This document shows, in pieces, positions 41,405 through 44,880 of a stretch of 44,880 nt of DNA. The notes below the pieces were generated by a model. That model was not told the DNA's origin and did no database searches. It saw only the letters and a list, made by a program, of their open reading frames with translations. The DNA is from Clostridia bacterium. Lineage in GTDB: Bacteria; Bacillota; Clostridia; Oscillospirales; RGIG577. The first letter of the stretch is position 1. Each line of letters begins with the position of its first letter. The stretch lies in NCBI GenBank assembly GCA_017405765.1, contig JAFQZS010000048.1, forward strand, positions 1 to 44,880, written 5' to 3'. The translations under genes and the position numbers were made by a program.

Positions 41405-43741
41405 TCATTCTACCGCGACCTCCGCCGCATCGGAGGGATATTCCTCCGGCGCAGGCTCAGTGTATTCCTCCTCGACGGGCGTCGGCGCAGGCTCCGGCTC
41501 ATGATAGCCGTGGCGGCTGCACAGCGACGAAAGTCCCGACGAAGCGTAGATTATCCTGCCTCCCGAACCGACTCTCACGACATACGGGCTGTCCAGCGTA
41601 TTTACATACGTCGGCCGCGATACGTTAAGCAGCGCAACCGAGATAAGATTTCCGCTCGGGCAATAAGGCGTTGCTATCTGATGAGTCGTTTTATCCATCG
41701 TAACAAGGTAATGTACGCCGCACGTTTCTGTCGGCTGCGTACCGTCTATATACAGCGCCGTTCCCACACGTCCGCCGCGGTAATCGAGCTTGCAGTAGGA
41801 TCCGGGCAGCATTCCGCTGTCCTTGCAGTAATATCCCGTTACGACCTTTGGGTTGTCGGCCGGGAAGTATTTCACCTCAAGATTTGCGTGTACGTTCTCC
41901 ATTACCTTTCTCCAAAGCTGGAGCGCCGGATTAGAAGAAACGCCCGATACGGATTTCGGCTGATCGTATCCGAACCACACAGCACCCACATAATAAGGCG
42001 TGTATCCTACGAACCAACGGTCAAAGTCGTCGTCGGTCGTACCCGTTTTGCCTGCGGCAGGCTGCGCGCCGCCCTTTATCCTTGCGCCCGCTCCGGTGCC
42101 CGACTGCACAACGCCCTGGAGCATATCGTTCATTATAAACGCCGTCTCCGAGCTCATTGCAACGCTCGACTCCTTCGCGCATTCAAGTATAACATTGTCT
42201 TTTCCGTCTACTACCTGAGAATATATTCTGGGTTTGTTATATATGCCGTCGTTGTCAAACGGAACGTATGCTGCGGCAAGCTCCAAAACGGAAATTCCCT
42301 TAGTAAGTCCGCCCAGCGCCATGGGCGCCAGATCCTTGTCAGCCTCAACTATACTGGATACATGAAGATTGTTTTTAAGGAAGTTCCACGAAGTTTCCGC
42401 GCCCATCTGATTAACTATCTTCACGGCCACGGTATTTATCGACTGCTCCACTGCATATTTTACCGTAACAAGTCCCTTGTAATGGTCGTAGTAATTCTTC
42501 GGATATTCCTCATAAAGCGGGGTGTCGTCATAAACGGACGCCTCTGTTATCGCGCCGCTCTCTATTCCCGGAGCGTATACGGCTATCGGCTTTATCGAAG
42601 AGCCCGGCGAACGAGTTGTCTGAACTGCTCTGTTTAAAACGCGGTCGGCCGTTTTCGGTCCTCTGCCTCCGTACATTGCTACTACGTCGCCGTTTGTCGG
42701 ATCGATTATGGCTATCGCCGCCTCAGGCTGTATCTCGCCTTCCAGCGTCGGGAAATTTGACGTATCCGAGAACACCGCATCCACGGCCGCCTGTACGTTA
42801 AAGTCCATCATGCAGTATATTTTAAGACCGCCTGAATACAAAAGATTTGTAGCTGCTGCGCGCGAATAGCCCTTCTGCTCCTGAAGATCCTCAAGAACCG
42901 TTGCTATTACCTGATCCACATAATACGACTGATAGCTTGACGCCTCGGTCTTTTGTGTACCGGCGTTCAATATGAGCGGCTCTGCCAGAGCGGCGTCATA
43001 TTCCTCGCGCGTTATCATGCCCTGATCGAGCATCTCTGCCAATATAATACGTTGGCGTTCTACGTTATTGTCATAGTTAAGGAACGGATTATACTTCGTG
43101 GGCTTATTTGTAATGCCGGCGATAGACGCGCATTCAGCCAGAGTAAGCTCGCTTACGTCCTTGCCGAAATACCCCTGCGACGCCGCCTGAACGCCGTAAT
43201 AATTCTGCCCGACATAGAGCGTATTAAGATAAAGCTCCATTATCTGTTCTTTCTCAAGCCTGTTTTCAAGCTGTGTTGCGCGCACTATCTCGCGTATCTT
43301 TCGGCTGGGCTTGTGAGAATTGTCGCCCGTTATATTCTTTACGAACTGCTGGGTTATTGTAGATCCGCCGTAATTATCGTTGCCGGAAATAAATCCCGCA
43401 ACGGCGCCTATCGTGCGCTTCCAGTCAACTCCATGATGCTTCCAGAAGCGTTTGTCCTCGATCGCAACAAATGCGTCGACAAGATCCTGGGGTATTTCAT
43501 CGTAATCTACCCATATTCTGTTCTCGCCGCTGTGCAGGCGCTCTATCTCAACATAATCTCCCACATTATCGTCGTATGCATATATGACCGTAGCAAGGTT
43601 CATAGTCAGATTGTCAATATCGTCGATAAATGCATCGTTCTTAAAATTGTTCGCATAAACAAATAAAGCGACAACACAAATAACGATAACCAGTACAAGT
43701 ACGATCGCTACGTTAATAAGAAATCTAAGAAATTTTTTCAT
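41405..43741 (-). CDS. class A penicillin-binding protein (transglycosylase-transpeptidase)
   Basis: About 778 residues; I chose ATG 43741 (MKKFLRFLINVAIVLVLVIV) with GGAGGAAG 4 bases upstream over an upstream in-frame start. One N-terminal membrane helix, a GT51 domain (EDKRFWKHHGVD with catalytic Glu, GGSTITQQFVKN, RKIREIVRATQLE), then a transpeptidase domain with SPGSSIKPI (SxxK), VEQSIN (SxN) and AGKTGTT (KTG). A ~100-residue C-terminal extension with paired cysteines ends in a Pro/Glu-rich tail. It polymerises and crosslinks peptidoglycan outside the membrane. Confidence 0.95.
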   Translation of the reverse strand: MKKFLRFLINVAIVLVLVIVICVVALFVYANNFKNDAFIDDIDNLTMNLATVIYAYDDNVGDYVEIERLHSGENRIWVDYDEIPQDLVDAFVAIEDKRFWKHHGVDWKRTIGAVAGFISGNDNYGGSTITQQFVKNITGDNSHKPSRKIREIVRATQLENRLEKEQIMELYLNTLYVGQNYYGVQAASQGYFGKDVSELTLAECASIAGITNKPTKYNPFLNYDNNVERQRIILAEMLDQGMITREEYDAALAEPLILNAGTQKTEASSYQSYYVDQVIATVLEDLQEQKGYSRAAATNLLYSGGLKIYCMMDFNVQAAVDAVFSDTSNFPTLEGEIQPEAAIAIIDPTNGDVVAMYGGRGPKTADRVLNRAVQTTRSPGSSIKPIAVYAPGIESGAITEASVYDDTPLYEEYPKNYYDHYKGLVTVKYAVEQSINTVAVKIVNQMGAETSWNFLKNNLHVSSIVEADKDLAPMALGGLTKGISVLELAAAYVPFDNDGIYNKPRIYSQVVDGKDNVILECAKESSVAMSSETAFIMNDMLQGVVQSGTGAGARIKGGAQPAAGKTGTTDDDFDRWFVGYTPYYVGAVWFGYDQPKSVSGVSSNPALQLWRKVMENVHANLEVKYFPADNPKVVTGYYCKDSGMLPGSYCKLDYRGGRVGTALYIDGTQPTETCGVHYLVTMDKTTHQIATPYCPSGNLISVALLNVSRPTYVNTLDSPYVVRVGSGGRIIYASSGLSSLCSRHGYHEPEPAPTPVEEEYTEPAPEEYPSDAAEVAVE

Positions 43742-43770
43742 TTGCTTCCTCCGCATTTTTTAAAAAATGC

Positions 43771-43805
43771 AAAAAAAGGTGTTATTTCCTTCGTGCCAAA
43801 ACACC
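43771..43805 (-). promoter_or_regulatory. possible attenuator in the PBP leader
   Basis: On the minus strand, GGTGTT pairs with AACACC across a 16-base loop and runs into TTTTTTT. It lies between the promoter and the start. A second hairpin (GCATTTTTTAAAAAATGC, 43753-43770) follows directly and abuts the ribosome binding site. Confidence 0.4.
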
Positions 43806-43855
43806 AAGCCGGGTTTTTCGCTCTACACATTTTAACAAAAATATATTTATAGTAT

Positions 43856-43884
43856 ATTATATTACTGCAGAATAGTTTTGTCAA
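43856..43884 (-). promoter_or_regulatory. sigma-A promoter of the PBP gene
   Basis: On the minus strand, consensus TTGACA (43884-43879) and TATAAT (43861-43856) with a 17-base spacer; the leader is about 105 bases. Confidence 0.85.
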
Positions 43885-43941
43885 ATTCAATACACAATAT
43901 CATTATAAGTTAAAAAAACATTTCCATACGAGGTATTTATA

Positions 43942-44313
43942 ATGAATAAGCCGTATTTATTCTTGCTTCCGGCTGTTTTATGCCTTTCGCTTATCTGGGC
44001 GCTTTTCCCCCTTTCACATAACTCTCCGCTTGCGCCCCTGTCTTCTTCGGAATATTATAACACGCGCTCGGATGATGCGTCTTCATTCGCCGTTTCGGCA
44101 TTTTCGGACGAAGCAAAGTCGCCTGTCTACATGACTGCAGTTATACTCCAAGGCAGGCTGTGCCTCGTTCGGCCCGAAACGGGAAAAGTCGAGAAGGTCC
44201 TCGACGTGAACGTAAGGGCCCTGTCACCCGAAGATCTCAAACTGTTCTCATCTGGCTTTAAGCTCTACTCAAAAGAGGATGCGGCGCGGTTTATTGAGGA
44301 TTATACTTCATAA
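43942..44313 (+). CDS. small exported protein with a BofC C-terminal-like domain
   Basis: 123 residues; ATG 43942. An N-terminal membrane/signal segment (YLFLLPAVLCLSLIWALFPL) is followed by a Ser-rich linker and a ~60-residue domain (VYMTAVILQGRLCLVRPETGKVEKVLDVNVRALSPEDLKLFSSGFKLYSKEDAARFIEDYTS). The order, with a short strand pair, LSPEDLKLF, then a helix ending LLEDYTS-like, resembles the C-terminal domain of BofC, a forespore-intermembrane regulator of the SpoIVB checkpoint. The match is by pattern and moderate; a similar domain occurs in other small clostridial proteins. Confidence 0.6.
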   Translation: MNKPYLFLLPAVLCLSLIWALFPLSHNSPLAPLSSSEYYNTRSDDASSFAVSAFSDEAKSPVYMTAVILQGRLCLVRPETGKVEKVLDVNVRALSPEDLKLFSSGFKLYSKEDAARFIEDYTS

Positions 44314-44450
44314 TGGAAGCTTTTTAACATAGCCTTTCTAAACTTTCAGCCAGTGTTTTCAATTTTGTCGCTGAAATTTTATATTTGTTCCCCAAAAAAG
44401 ATAAAAGAAATTTTATCCCGTATCCATCCGGATACCGGCGCGTTTACAAC

Positions 44451-44478
44451 AAAAAACCGCCTCGCGGGCGGTTTTTTT
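44451..44478 (+). terminator. rho-independent terminator
   Basis: AAAAACCGCC / GGCGGTTTTTTT. It could end the BofC-like transcript on the plus strand; on the minus strand it could end the CRISPR transcript. Confidence 0.75.
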
Positions 44479-44480
44479 AT

Positions 44481-44535
44481 TGGCGGACAGGGTGGGATTC
44501 GACCTGCGCTGCGGCGCAGGGCGGGTCGCGATTCC
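44481..44535 (-). repeat. tRNA 3'-end relic with CCA joined to a GC-rich hairpin
   Basis: On the minus strand, TCGAATCCCACCCTGTCCGCCA reads as a T-loop, T-stem, acceptor 3' strand and CCA, of tRNA-Ser/Leu-like type. The tRNA stops at the T-loop, where a CTGCGC...GCGCAG hairpin begins. No 5' half is present. The junction and adjoining bases (GCGCAGG) match the inserts in the tRNA-Arg region. Confidence 0.5.
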
Positions 44536-44551
44536 TCTCCGTTAAATAAAA

Positions 44552-44880
44552 ACTTCAATCCACTCTCCCCGTGCGGGGAGAGACCCGGTTGAGACGGGCA
44601 ATATCGTTATAGCCATGATATTTCAATCCACTCTCCCCGTGCGGGGAGAGACCGTATAATTTTGAAACTGTTGGCACTGCTTCAAGTGATTTCAATCCAC
44701 TCTCCCCGTGCGGGGAGAGACGTCTCATCGTGCTAGTTGTGATTTGCAGCTCATTTTATTTCAATCCACTCTCCCCGTGCGGGGAGAGACTTTAATCCAA
44801 GCATTAGACAAAACAGGCATAGAGATTTCAATCCACTCTCCCCGTGCGGGGAGAGACGATGTATCATAATACTCGTCCAC
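44552..44880 (-). CRISPR. type I-C-like CRISPR array, trailer end, cut by the window
   Basis: Five 33-bp repeats at 44552-44584, 44620-44652, 44689-44721, 44758-44790 and 44825-44857, reading ATTTCAATCCACTCTCCCCG... on the plus strand; complete spacers are 35, 36, 36 and 34 bases, and a fifth runs off the edge. Read on the minus strand the repeat starts GTC, has a CTCTCCCCG/CGGGGAGAG palindrome and ends GGATTGAAAT, the form of type I-C repeats. That orientation, and the single mismatch in the leftmost repeat, put the trailer at 44552. The leader and cas genes should lie right of the window. Confidence 0.96.

Overview
The window looks like a chromosomal segment of an anaerobic, Gram-positive member of the Clostridia, probably a gut lineage. 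The signs are an HrcA/CIRCE-controlled grpE-dnaK-dnaJ cluster, DivIVA, a DUF1934 protein next to murI and argS, an SLH-domain protein, two nitroreductase-type proteins (one with a 2x[4Fe-4S] ferredoxin domain), a BofC-like protein, GGAGG-type ribosome binding sites and sigma-A promoters with 17-base spacers. All assignments come from reading motifs; no database search was run.

Layout. 1-1.8 kb is a decayed tail-module prophage relic. It holds a tail assembly chaperone with a canonical -1 frameshift site and the N-terminus of a tape-measure gene, cut by two copies of a ~91-bp repeat that carries an outward promoter. One copy probably now drives the SLH protein gene (1.9-3.0 kb). 3.1-3.6 kb carries one intact tRNA-Arg(CCG), a second copy split in its T-loop by an 83-bp structured insert, and a 3'-end relic with a related insert. 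3.6-6.9 kb is a three-gene envelope operon resembling Bacillus subtilis ydjI-ydjG-ydjH (SPFH, zinc ribbon, TPM). 7.0-9.6 kb is a set of orphan Rhs polymorphic-toxin cassettes with an in-frame TAG, an Ntox44-like toxin tail and a membrane immunity candidate broken by a 13-bp tandem duplication.

The core follows. 9.9-13 kb: trxA, then divIVA, a lone Fe-S hydro-lyase beta subunit, a GNAT enzyme and sodA. 13.1-18.7 kb, minus strand: ddl, murI, DUF1934, argS and an S41 protease, transcribed from one promoter. 18.8-23.9 kb: the hrcA-grpE-dnaK-dnaJ heat-shock operon. 23.97-24.36 kb: RNase P RNA, divergent from hrcA. 24.4-28.4 kb: a secreted Ig-like repeat protein and an OmpR/HisKA two-component pair. 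28.6-30.4 kb: ychF and a DUF1624 membrane acyltransferase.

30.5-37 kb: an LRR pseudogene, a GNAT enzyme, a coiled-coil protein, a nitroreductase, a 1068-residue membrane protein that reads as a catalytically degenerate P-type ATPase with a long acidic N-terminus, and rlmB. 37.2-41.2 kb: a ferredoxin-nitroreductase and a phospholipid module (a PssA-Psd fusion, a YbhN-type membrane protein and a PmtA-like methyltransferase). 41.4-44.3 kb: a class A penicillin-binding protein and a BofC-like protein. The right edge is the trailer end of a type I-C-like CRISPR array whose leader and cas genes must lie beyond the window.

The best candidates for undescribed biology are the degenerate P-type ATPase, the tRNA T-loop insertion elements, and the tandem-repeat switch in the Rhs immunity candidate.
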